A stretch of 5,591 bases of DNA, from assembly GCA_937926325.1 (NCBI GenBank), contig CALAZQ010000334.1, positions 1-5,591 on the forward strand, written 5' to 3'. This document shows positions 1-5,566 of the stretch, one piece after another. The position numbers and the translations under genes were made by a program. This DNA is from an uncultured Planctomycetaceae bacterium (GTDB lineage Bacteria; Planctomycetota; Planctomycetia; Pirellulales; UBA1268). A model generated the notes under the pieces. That model was not told where the DNA came from and made no database searches. It worked only from the letters and a program-made list of their open reading frames with translations. Positions within the stretch are counted from its first letter, which is position 1, and every line of letters begins with the position of its first letter.

Positions 1-65
1 CATCCCGCTATCCACCGCAGCTCGCCGCCCGGCTGCAGCAGCTGATCGACACGCCTGAAGGGTAG
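1..65 (+). CDS. 3' end of an unidentified upstream gene (partial)
   Basis: The frame starting at base 3 reads 20 codons, ending in residues QLAARLQQLIDTPEG and a TAG stop at 63-65. Third positions are mostly G or C, as in the confirmed genes here, and the residue mix (an amphipathic helix, then an acidic tail) looks like a normal protein C-terminus. The other two plus frames stop earlier and read less naturally. Too little is present to name a family. It lies on the same strand as the hydrolase that begins 158 bp downstream, but that gap and the inverted repeat beginning right at the stop codon make co-transcription uncertain. Confidence 0.4.
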   Translation, partial: SRYPPQLAARLQQLIDTPEG

Positions 66-116
66 CCGGAGTGAGCAAGCACTTCCCTCAATGCGAGCAG
101 CTCACGCGGCCTCCGG
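66..116 (+). other. Inverted repeat immediately after the upstream stop codon
   Basis: Arms CCGGA-GTGAGC (66-76) and GCTCAC (100-105) plus TCCGG (112-116) can pair as an 11-bp interrupted stem. It has a 6-nt bulge at 106-111 and a 23-nt loop. Its position directly after the TAG at 63-65 suggests a transcript 3' end or processing structure. No T-tract follows, so it is not a canonical intrinsic terminator. The rest of the gap to base 223 shows no promoter I would defend. Confidence 0.3.
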
Positions 117-223
117 TGAGGTTTGGCTTCACTGTTAGGTTACCCGCTCATCATGAAGGCTTTGTCGCCCCTGCCCGAAGCCAAAGCAGGTCGCGGTCGG
201 GTCGGCAGGAGTCGTTTCAAACA

Positions 224-1216
224 ATGCCGGGCAGACGAGCCATGAGGCCGGTTCCTGTCGTGATCATGCTGGCCGTTGCCAGCTTCGCCTCAGCAGCCGC
301 AGTGCAGGCCTACGATCCGCTCGCGAAGTCGGCCGACGTTCTGCCACCCGCGCCGCTCTCAGTTGCCGACCAAAAACGCGACCGCTCGATTCCGCTGCTG
401 GTCTCACTGCCAGACGATTCAGCCCCGGCCCCGGTGGTGCTCTTCAGCCACGGCCTCGGGGGCTCGCGGGAGGGCTGTGGCTATCTGCGGGAACACTGGG
501 CGGGCCGCGGCTATGTGGCAGTGTTCCTCCAGCATCCCGGCAGTGACGCATCGGTCTGGCGGGACGTGCCGCAGCGGCAGCGGCTGCGGGCGATGAAGCA
601 GGCTGCCTCAATGGAGAACATGCAGGCCCGGGTCGATGATGTGGCAGCGGTGCTCGACGCCCTGGCCGAGTGGCAGCAGCAAGCAGGCCATCCGCTGGCT
701 GGCCGGCTCGACCTCGACCATGTCGGCATGTCGGGCCATTCCTTCGGGGCCCGAACCACGCAGGCGGTCGCCGGGCAGACCGGATGGCCGGCAAGCGATG
801 GCCCCGACAGCCGCATCGATGCGGCCGTGATCTTCAGCCCCAGTGCCCCCCGGCTGCGATCGGCCAAGGCCGCCTTTGGCAGCGTGACCATCCCCTGGCT
901 GTTGATGACCGGCACCGACGACGTTGCCCCAATCGGTGGGGCGACGGTTGCCTCGCGGCTGGCCGTCTTTCCTGCCCTGCCAGCCGGCGGAAAATTTGAA
1001 CTGGTCCTGGCTGACGGCACACACGCAGCCTTCACCGACCATGACGGACTGCGACAAAAGCCCCGCAACCCGAATCATCACCGGGCGATCAAGGCGATCA
1101 GCACCGCCTTCTGGGACACCTATCTCAAGGGTGACGCTGAGGCCAAGATCTGGCTCACCGGTGACGGCCCCCGCGAGGTCCTTGAGCCAGCGGACCAGTG
1201 GCAGAGCAAGGAATAG
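224..1216 (+). CDS. Secreted alpha/beta hydrolase, predicted dienelactone hydrolase / PAF-acetylhydrolase-like (COG4188 type)
   Basis: A 330-residue alpha/beta-hydrolase, predicted to be exported and to cleave an ester or similar bond with a Ser-Asp-His triad; the substrate cannot be read from sequence. Residues 1-29 form a signal peptide: a basic start, a hydrophobic core VPVVIMLAVASFASAA, and a probable cut after AVQA. HGLGG at about 76-80 is the oxyanion-hole loop. GHSFG at 171-175 is the nucleophile elbow (Ser173). GTDD near 230-233 supplies the acid, and GTHAAF holds the catalytic His267. The region between the oxyanion loop and the elbow (GYVAVFLQHPGSD, then a charged helix) is typical of the COG4188 and PAF-AH-II-like group. 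ATG 224 is chosen because AGGAG lies 12 bp upstream and the signal peptide follows. ATG 242 also gives a good signal peptide but has no visible ribosome site. The frame extends back to a GTG at 71, but those 51 residues are low-complexity and would bury the signal peptide. The gene converges on the minus-strand pair. Confidence 0.85.
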   Translation: MPGRRAMRPVPVVIMLAVASFASAAAVQAYDPLAKSADVLPPAPLSVADQKRDRSIPLLVSLPDDSAPAPVVLFSHGLGGSREGCGYLREHWAGRGYVAVFLQHPGSDASVWRDVPQRQRLRAMKQAASMENMQARVDDVAAVLDALAEWQQQAGHPLAGRLDLDHVGMSGHSFGARTTQAVAGQTGWPASDGPDSRIDAAVIFSPSAPRLRSAKAAFGSVTIPWLLMTGTDDVAPIGGATVASRLAVFPALPAGGKFELVLADGTHAAFTDHDGLRQKPRNPNHHRAIKAISTAFWDTYLKGDAEAKIWLTGDGPREVLEPADQWQSKE

Positions 1217-1253
1217 CAATACAAGATACTCCTGCCGAGGCTTCCAGCATTCG

Positions 1254-1308
1254 GACAGCCAGAACCAAACGTGTTCCCCTCATAACGCTCTTCCGCGATC
1301 TGGCTGTC
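1254..1308. repeat. 10-bp perfect inverted repeat downstream of the hydrolase gene
   Basis: GACAGCCAGA (1254-1263) is perfectly complementary to TCTGGCTGTC (1299-1308), enclosing 35 nt. It starts 37 bp after the hydrolase stop codon. It is the first of four inverted repeats packed into the convergent intergenic region. The long loop makes it a weaker hairpin than the next two. It could close a multi-branched structure or be one side of a mobile repeat. Confidence 0.55.
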
Positions 1309-1309
1309 T

Positions 1310-1340
1310 GTGGAAAAAGCCTTCCATGGCCTTTTTCCAC
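1310..1340. terminator. Strong hairpin with A/T tracts, probable bidirectional terminator
   Basis: GTGGAAAAAG (1310-1319) pairs perfectly with CTTTTTCCAC (1331-1340). CC (1320-1321) can pair with GG (1328-1329) if C1330 is bulged, giving about 12 bp around the loop TTCCAT. The A-tract on one side and T-tract on the other give a run of U after the GC core in both directions. This suits termination of the hydrolase transcript from the left and of the minus-strand pair from the right. Role inferred from structure and its position between convergent genes. Confidence 0.6.
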
Positions 1341-1345
1341 GAATG

Positions 1346-1380
1346 CGAACCCCAAAAAAGCCGAGGTTTTTCGGGGTTCG
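1346..1380. terminator. Second strong hairpin, probable terminator or structured repeat
   Basis: CGAACCCC (1346-1353) pairs with GGGGTTCG (1373-1380). After one A/C mismatch, AAAAA (1355-1359) pairs with TTTTT (1367-1371), leaving a 7-nt loop, GCCGAGG. This is a 13-pair stem, the most stable in the window. Its A/T segment is near the loop and the GC segment outside, the reverse of a textbook intrinsic terminator, and no T-tract follows. Termination is plausible from its place between convergent genes, but a dispersed palindromic repeat is an equal possibility. Confidence 0.5.
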
Positions 1381-1383
1381 CTG

Positions 1384-1402
1384 CCGCCGCATCCAGCGGC
1401 GG
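1384..1402. repeat. Third short GC-rich hairpin
   Basis: CCGCCGC (1384-1390) pairs perfectly with GCGGCGG (1396-1402) around a 5-nt loop, ATCCA. It follows the previous hairpin by 3 bp, so three compact stems occupy 1310-1402 almost without gaps. From the minus strand it is the first of them met by a transcript leaving the secreted-protein gene, about 75 nt after that gene's stop. In the remaining stretch to 1475 only short 5-bp inverted repeats are visible, such as CGTCA-CAA-TGACG at 1453-1465. Confidence 0.5.
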
Positions 1403-1475
1403 ATCACTTTGTCCACAGGCTGCTAGCGGCTCCATGCTCAGCGAGCAGAAGCCGTCACAATGACGAAATCTGACG

Positions 1476-3221
1476 CTATCGTTCACCGCTTCGATTTGGA
1501 TCAACGGGTTCAGGGTGAAATGAATTGCAGTCGAAGGTGACCGCTCCCGCTTTGGTCGTGATGGTGATCATTCCACTTCCGTATTCGGACTTCATCGGCC
1601 CGCAGTCGTGCAGCATCTTCGGCGGGTGTGGCCGCGGCATTCCATTGATTTTGATGCTCATGTCTCTCAGGTCGACCGTCACGCGATCGCCGCTCAACGT
1701 CAGAGCCTCGACGGTCTCAAGGGTTCGTTCTGGCACGGTCAGGGCTGCCACGAATGCTTCCCGACTGGCAAAATTGTCGAGGTCCGACACGTGCAGCAGG
1801 TGATAGTCATCACCCAGGTCAAACTCAGCGCACAAGCCCTTGCCCACCTGATAAACATTCCAGGCACCGACCCGTGTCCCTGTGATGCCGCCATCCTCGA
1901 ACAGCGTACCTTGACCGAGGAGTAAATTCTGGTGCTGAACTACTCGCCCGCGGGCCTCGCGGCGGCGTTTGTGGGGGGGTGCATCGGCAAGAATCTTTTC
2001 CACCCGCAGCCCCTGCGACGGATCAGCCCCAAAAATTACGCTGTTGTAGCGGGCCTGGTGAAGCCAGCCATCAGAATGAACCGAGCCCATGGAAACGTGG
2101 GGGGTGTTGTAGTAAGTCAGTCGTGCGGGCCGCCACTTTTGCGTCTTCCAGAGTGGATCCCCCGGCCAGCCAATAAACCGCCGGCCTTCGTAAACCAGTT
2201 CTTTACGGGAAGACGCCTCGTCGGCAAGGACCTGCACAATCGGATTGGGCAAAAACTGGCTGCAGGCGAAAAACATTCCCTCATCCTGCTTCAGCCGTGG
2301 CTCATTACCACTGGCGATATGCACGCCTGCCGGTTCCAGACCGGGTACGCGGCTGGCCCTGAAGTTAAACCTAGGCTCACCGCGGCCAAACGCAAGCCAG
2401 ACGGTCGGCAGGAAGCCGTCGTAACGGGCGTCATTCAGGTATGCGACTTTACGGGCGGTGAGCGAGTGATTCACATCGGCCGTCCGACAACGCAGCGCCG
2501 GACCAGCTAAAAATCCGTTCACACTCAGCAGGGCCCTCTCTGCCAGCATGACGTTCAAGAGATCACTGGCGGCCCGCCGCAAGTCATGGTCGGGAGCGTA
2601 ATCGACCAGAATGATGAGGGGATTTGAAAAATGGTACTGATAGCACTTCGAGTTCCACTCGACAAAGCCCCACGTCATCCGATCGGCGATGAATTTTTTG
2701 ATCTCACGAATCTGTACGTTGCCGTCACCACCGCGGTACTGCTCGCCAAACAATGCCAGGGTCAGGTACATTAAGTCATGGTTTTCAGTGAATCGCGGTG
2801 GCCAATACGCACGAGTCGCAAGCTCCTTTTTGCTGGTGGGCCAGGTTTTTATAAACCCGCTGATGCGCCGCTCTGCCGCATCACTCAGTTGTCGTGTGTC
2901 ACGAAAGTCGAGCAGGGTACGAAGAAAGCGGATCAGGTAGATGTCATTGTCACCCCCCGGTGGCGTGAATGACTCGAAATAGGCATTGGCTTTGTCAACG
3001 TCACGCCCCAGTTTCAGCCGTGCATGATTGAGCGCCCAGCGGCGTCCATCACGGGGGTCCATCGATGGCTCAAGATCGGCGAAGCTTTCAACAATCCAGT
3101 CAACATAGGCTGCGCGACGCGACTCAATTCCGCTTTGCCCGACCGCGGCAGTCTCGCCTGCCGCCAGCGGTTGACAAACAATGCTGAGTACAACGGCGAG
3201 CCATGTCCACGCATGCTTCAT
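1476..3221 (-). CDS. Large secreted protein, alpha-toroid plus beta-sandwich, polysaccharide-lyase/heparinase-like
   Basis: A 581-residue exported protein. Residues 1 to about 21 are a signal peptide (MKHAWTWLAVVLSIVCQPLA), with no proper lipobox because Val precedes the Cys. Residues ~30-290 are helix-rich and carry TENHD (145-149) and, about 40 residues later, the block GFVEWNSKCYQYHFSNPL (185-202) and DYAPDHDLRRAASDLL. This SENH-then-EW-S-Y order, with repeated aromatic helices, recalls (alpha/alpha) toroid proteins related to polysaccharide lyases and heparinase II/III. From ~290 on the sequence is beta-rich, with YYNTPHVSMGSVHSDG (370-385), as expected of the sandwich half of such proteins. 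Asn147 and His148 are candidate active-site residues by that analogy. ATG 3221 has AAAGGAA (3228-3234) upstream and leads straight into the signal peptide. A TTG at 3254 overlapping the previous stop codon is less likely. It lies 29 bp after the DUF6807 gene, probably in one operon. Substrate unknown; fold-level assignment only. Confidence 0.7.
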   Translation of the reverse strand: MKHAWTWLAVVLSIVCQPLAAGETAAVGQSGIESRRAAYVDWIVESFADLEPSMDPRDGRRWALNHARLKLGRDVDKANAYFESFTPPGGDNDIYLIRFLRTLLDFRDTRQLSDAAERRISGFIKTWPTSKKELATRAYWPPRFTENHDLMYLTLALFGEQYRGGDGNVQIREIKKFIADRMTWGFVEWNSKCYQYHFSNPLIILVDYAPDHDLRRAASDLLNVMLAERALLSVNGFLAGPALRCRTADVNHSLTARKVAYLNDARYDGFLPTVWLAFGRGEPRFNFRASRVPGLEPAGVHIASGNEPRLKQDEGMFFACSQFLPNPIVQVLADEASSRKELVYEGRRFIGWPGDPLWKTQKWRPARLTYYNTPHVSMGSVHSDGWLHQARYNSVIFGADPSQGLRVEKILADAPPHKRRREARGRVVQHQNLLLGQGTLFEDGGITGTRVGAWNVYQVGKGLCAEFDLGDDYHLLHVSDLDNFASREAFVAALTVPERTLETVEALTLSGDRVTVDLRDMSIKINGMPRPHPPKMLHDCGPMKSEYGSGMITITTKAGAVTFDCNSFHPEPVDPNRSGER

Positions 3222-3227
3222 GGTAGG

Positions 3228-3234
3228 TTCCTTT
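3228..3234 (-). promoter_or_regulatory. Ribosome binding site for the secreted lyase-like gene
   Basis: AAAGGAA on the minus strand lies 6 bp before the ATG at 3221, within the 29-bp gap after the DUF6807 stop codon. It decides the start at 3221 against the overlapping TTG at 3254. Confidence 0.6.
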
Positions 3235-3250
3235 GTTGGCGGCGTTACGA

Positions 3251-4285
3251 TCAATCAACCGGTGGCTGGAGTGCATCCACTGCCCAGGCTTGCCACTGGC
3301 GGTCGAGCCAGTCCGGGCGGAGGGATCCGTCGGCAATAAAAAAGCGATAGTTCCCCCATAGCGGCTGGTCCGCTGTGATGGTGAACGCACCGGTGCTGCA
3401 GGGGGCGAAACAGCAATAGGGCTTCGTGGGATGCAGCCGTACGCGTTGTGGGGCCCGGAAATTTTTTGGATGCCCAAGCACCGCGACCGTGACTGCCTCC
3501 GGTCCATTCCCGGCCACCAGGGCCACCCAGTTCGCCGGCTGCTGATTGCCACTGCGACGGTCATGCCCACGATCGGTCAGAAAGTCGCTTTTCACCCGCG
3601 GCAATTCCGGGTGCTGACGGGCATACCCATCGTCGTCCGTGAGCCAACTGGCCGGCCCCCGAAATGCCATGCCGCCGTAATGATGCTGGTTGACGATCAG
3701 TGGCTTCTTGGTGGCTGCGGTCTGGGTGGTGGCGATGTCGAAGCAGTGCCAGCTTCGGTCAGTCTTCCAGACGGTCACGTTCCAGCGTTCCACAAGCAGA
3801 TCGACCTCGGTACCACCGGTGGCCGTGTGGACGAGTTCAACATCGAACCCCGCGCGATCATCCTGTGTACTGGTTGAGTCAACCCGCCCATGTCGCACCC
3901 TGCCGGTCCGCTTGGCGAGATTCCAGCAATCGACCGATCTGTCATCGAAGGTCGCATTGACCCAGGCAGAGAAGACCCCGTGCTGATGCGGCTTGTCCGC
4001 AGGAAACATCTCCGTGACCGCCTTCCCTTGCGGCGAAAAAATTGGGTGAAGGCACCCGCTGCGCTGGAAGACGGGGTCGACACCCGAGGGGCAGGGGGGA
4101 GACGATTTGTTGTAGGTGACAACGGGCTTGCCGTTCTGCGTCACGACAATCGTCGCGTCTGTCTCGGCGACCGCCATCTGCCAACCACAGGCCGGCCGGC
4201 TAAGCGACACTCCCGAAAGCGAAACGATGGCAATAGCCAGTGCTGTCTTGAGCCGCAGTCTGCCGACGGTACTCAGGGGAATCAT
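3251..4285 (-). CDS. DUF6807 / PmoA-like family protein, exported
   Basis: A 344-residue protein of the DUF6807 family, annotated in databases as methane oxygenase PmoA-like. The name is historical: it is not a membrane methane monooxygenase subunit, and the family is widespread in Planctomycetes and Bacteroidetes beside sugar-degradation genes. Family hallmarks are all present: GKPVVTYNK (52-60), the block RSGCLHPIFSPQGKAVT (75-91), PHQHG (99-103), the WN at 121-122, HHYGGMAFRG (201-210), and the terminal NYRFFIADG (312-320). Conserved His residues (His80, His100, His102, His201, His202) could line a metal or ligand site; this is inference. An N-terminal hydrophobic stretch (TALAIAIVSLSGVSL, 14-28) followed by Ala-containing sites near 34 and 40 indicates export. 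No Shine-Dalgarno precedes ATG 4285; the start rests on the signal peptide following directly. It appears to be the first gene of a two-gene unit with the lyase-like gene, suggesting joint work on a polymer or glycoside outside the cytoplasm. Confidence 0.85.
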   Translation of the reverse strand: MIPLSTVGRLRLKTALAIAIVSLSGVSLSRPACGWQMAVAETDATIVVTQNGKPVVTYNKSSPPCPSGVDPVFQRSGCLHPIFSPQGKAVTEMFPADKPHQHGVFSAWVNATFDDRSVDCWNLAKRTGRVRHGRVDSTSTQDDRAGFDVELVHTATGGTEVDLLVERWNVTVWKTDRSWHCFDIATTQTAATKKPLIVNQHHYGGMAFRGPASWLTDDDGYARQHPELPRVKSDFLTDRGHDRRSGNQQPANWVALVAGNGPEAVTVAVLGHPKNFRAPQRVRLHPTKPYCCFAPCSTGAFTITADQPLWGNYRFFIADGSLRPDWLDRQWQAWAVDALQPPVD

Positions 4286-4332
4286 GACGCGCGACGACCA
4301 ACAGCAGAGACAAGGTAACCACTCGGATACTC

Positions 4333-4361
4333 AGCCTACCGCCAACTGCTGGCGCAGTCAA
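4333..4361 (-). promoter_or_regulatory. Candidate sigma70-type promoter for the DUF6807 pair
   Basis: On the minus strand TTGACT (4361-4356) matches five of six bases of a -35 box, and TAGGCT (4338-4333) follows after exactly 17 bp. The -10 match is poor (three of six). Transcription would start near 4325, giving about 40 nt of leader before ATG 4285. It is the best candidate in the 117-bp gap, but planctomycete promoters are poorly predicted by this consensus. Confidence 0.25.
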
Positions 4362-4369
4362 TCAACTGC
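4343..4369. promoter_or_regulatory. Operator-like repeats upstream of the DUF6807 pair
   Basis: CAACTGC occurs at 4343-4349 and again at 4363-4369, exactly 20 bp apart, with the inverse GCAGT(C) at 4354-4358 midway. The right-hand pair forms the interrupted palindrome GCAGTCAATCAACTGC (4354-4369). The three half-sites are therefore spaced by about one helical turn each and overlap the candidate -35 box, as expected of a repressor or activator site. Function is inferred from geometry only. Confidence 0.3.
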
Positions 4370-4402
4370 ACAATCACCATCACATGCCGTACACGGAGAC
4401 GC

Positions 4403-4684
4403 CTACTTCTTAACCGACGTCAGGTCGAAGTCGATGGTGTTCGGTCCCGGCTTGACCTCAGAGAAAAATGTGTCTGGACTCCTTTTGGTCTTCCTCGGGG
4501 GCAGAGAGTGGACTGCAAGTTCAGTTGTGGCGAGATTCTCTGAACCCACTTCTCGTCGCCAAAGGGTTCGGAGCGATGAAGGCCTGGCGCAAATAGTCTT
4601 TATTTTTGCGGCTGTCAGCGGCTTGTTGACCCGCTCTGCCCAGCGTGCCGAGCGAGCTAGGGGCCAGTGGGAGAGCGGGGGGGG
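4403..4684 (-). pseudogene. C-terminal remnant of a REP-associated tyrosine transposase (RAYT, IS200-like Y1 family), frameshifted
   Basis: Reading the minus strand from 4684, one frame gives LSHWPLARSARWAERVNKPL and continues to KTI near 4595. A second frame carries the short LRQA, and a third (4578 to about 4486) gives HRSEPFGDEKWVQRI followed by LQSTLCPRGRPK. The first frame then resumes with SPDTFFSEVKPGPNTIDFDL to a TAG at 4403-4405. The order W-P-x-x-R-x-x-x-W-x-x-x-V-N-x-P-x-T, then PFG-D-x-W, then L-x-S-T-L-x-PRGRP is the C-terminal signature of RAYT transposases as I know them. Each frame change is explained by loss of one base at or near a short homopolymer (by ATTTG, GCCTT and CCAAAAGG). 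The Y1 catalytic domain (HUH motif and Tyr) is absent: the sequence upstream is the toxin gene, so the element is a dead fragment. A run of eight G (4677-4684) lies at its broken edge. Confidence 0.72.
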
Positions 4685-4702
4685 TCGCGCACCAAACTCC
4701 GT

Positions 4703-5566
4703 TTACAACGCCACCATGGCTTGGCGGCCCAAGTCGATGACGACGCGGGTGAGATAGGCCCAATAAGAATCCCGTTCGAGTGTGTCTCGGACAATCGCGG
4801 CGGGGAGGAAACGGCGCATTTCCTTCATGAATGCTGCCCGTATTTCGGGCTGCGTGCCGAGGGCCGTAAGCCGCTGTTCGAGCAGGGTGATGAATTCGGC
4901 CGCCTCACGCTTGTGGTCGCCGATTTTCAAAGGGATAAGGTGTGCCGGGAGTTCGATGCCCTGCCGGGCAAGCCAGGCGATGTCCCAGAGGTCGCGGTTC
5001 TTGAGGCGATTCTCCCGGAACGCGACCGCGACGATCTTGTCGGCGAGGATTTCCTCCCGGCTTTGCGCCTGAAGGATCAGGCCCGATGTGCCGAGATCGA
5101 TGCCGTACAGCGTGCGCAGCATCATGGGATGCGGATCGTGGCTGGGAATGGCACAGATATCGAGGTGGATGCGTTGGGCGGGCAGGTGCTTCTGACCGGG
5201 CCGTGTCTCGATCACGAGCTTCCAGGTGGAGACGTTGCCTCCGGTCTTCACGGGTTCGCTCACTCTCACCGGCAGGTCATAGCGAGTCCTCAGGCGATCC
5301 GTCAGGATTGAGCCGAGTTCTGCCAGATCACTGCGTTGAAAATTGCTCCCGCCGGTGAAGTCGAGGTCCTCGCTGAGCCGTGGGGATCCGTAGCAAGCCC
5401 GCAGGCAGGTTCCACCGATGAAGGTGAGGCCGGTGAGTAATCCGGCCCCGCTCAGTTCGCGGAGGATGTCGTGATGGAGCAGCTCTTTTTCCACCACGGG
5501 TCGCAAGGATGAGAGCTCGGCACGACCGCGGATCGCTTCGTTCACAAGCTCATCAAATAAGCTCAC
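4703..5566 (-). CDS. Nucleotidyltransferase AbiEii/AbiGii-family toxin
   Basis: A 287-residue member of the AbiEii/AbiGii nucleotidyltransferase toxins, which inactivate translation components by nucleotidyl transfer (tRNA, for characterised relatives) and are held in check by a partner antitoxin. Motifs, in order: FIGGTCLRACYG (49-60), the nucleotide-binding GG-T-x-LR turn; RLSEDLDF (63-70), with the metal-binding Asp pair; LDIC with Asp136, a candidate third acid; and EEILADKI (171-178) with RDLWDI (191-196), the conserved Lys and Arg-Asp block of the family. All expected catalytic residues are present and the length is normal, so the gene looks intact. GTG 5566 is chosen because AGGAGG sits 6 bp upstream. 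ATG 5581 lies in the same frame but would place that AGGAGG inside the coding region. The start overlaps the 3' end of another minus-strand gene by 14 bp, the translational coupling usual for toxin-antitoxin pairs. Downstream it abuts the RAYT remnant. Confidence 0.85.
   Translation of the reverse strand: MSLFDELVNEAIRGRAELSSLRPVVEKELLHHDILRELSGAGLLTGLTFIGGTCLRACYGSPRLSEDLDFTGGSNFQRSDLAELGSILTDRLRTRYDLPVRVSEPVKTGGNVSTWKLVIETRPGQKHLPAQRIHLDICAIPSHDPHPMMLRTLYGIDLGTSGLILQAQSREEILADKIVAVAFRENRLKNRDLWDIAWLARQGIELPAHLIPLKIGDHKREAAEFITLLEQRLTALGTQPEIRAAFMKEMRRFLPAAIVRDTLERDSYWAYLTRVVIDLGRQAMVAL

Noticed and set aside
608..1219. A 203-codon minus-strand open frame opposite the hydrolase
   Set aside because: Antisense to the hydrolase gene with its intact catalytic motifs; no independent evidence of coding.
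1217..1475. Considered as a CRISPR array because of the serial repeats
   Set aside because: The repeats are inverted pairs with different sequences, not identical direct repeats with regular spacers, and no cas gene is present.
1973..1979. Seven-G run inside the lyase-like gene as a possible frameshift site
   Set aside because: The reading frame continues normally on both sides with family-like residues, so no frame change is indicated.
1932..2510. A 192-codon open frame on the plus strand
   Set aside because: It lies wholly antisense to the lyase-like gene, which has a signal peptide, ribosome site and family-like motifs. The plus-strand product shows no recognisable domain and is a by-product of GC-rich codon use.
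4403..4480. The reading SPDTFFSEVKPGPNTIDFDL to TAG considered as the end of an independent secreted transthyretin-like protein
   Set aside because: The PRGRPK segment runs directly into it after a single one-base shift, so it is more simply the tail of the same RAYT remnant. A separate gene is not excluded but has no start or body.
4116..4757. A 213-codon plus-strand open frame spanning the promoter gap and the RAYT remnant
   Set aside because: It crosses three unrelated regions (the start of the DUF6807 gene, the intergenic gap and the transposase remnant) and its residues resemble no protein. The minus-strand readings explain the same bases better.
4667..5311. A 214-codon open frame on the plus strand
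   Set aside because: Antisense to the AbiEii-type toxin gene, whose motifs are unmistakable. The plus-strand translation has no motif and no ribosome site.
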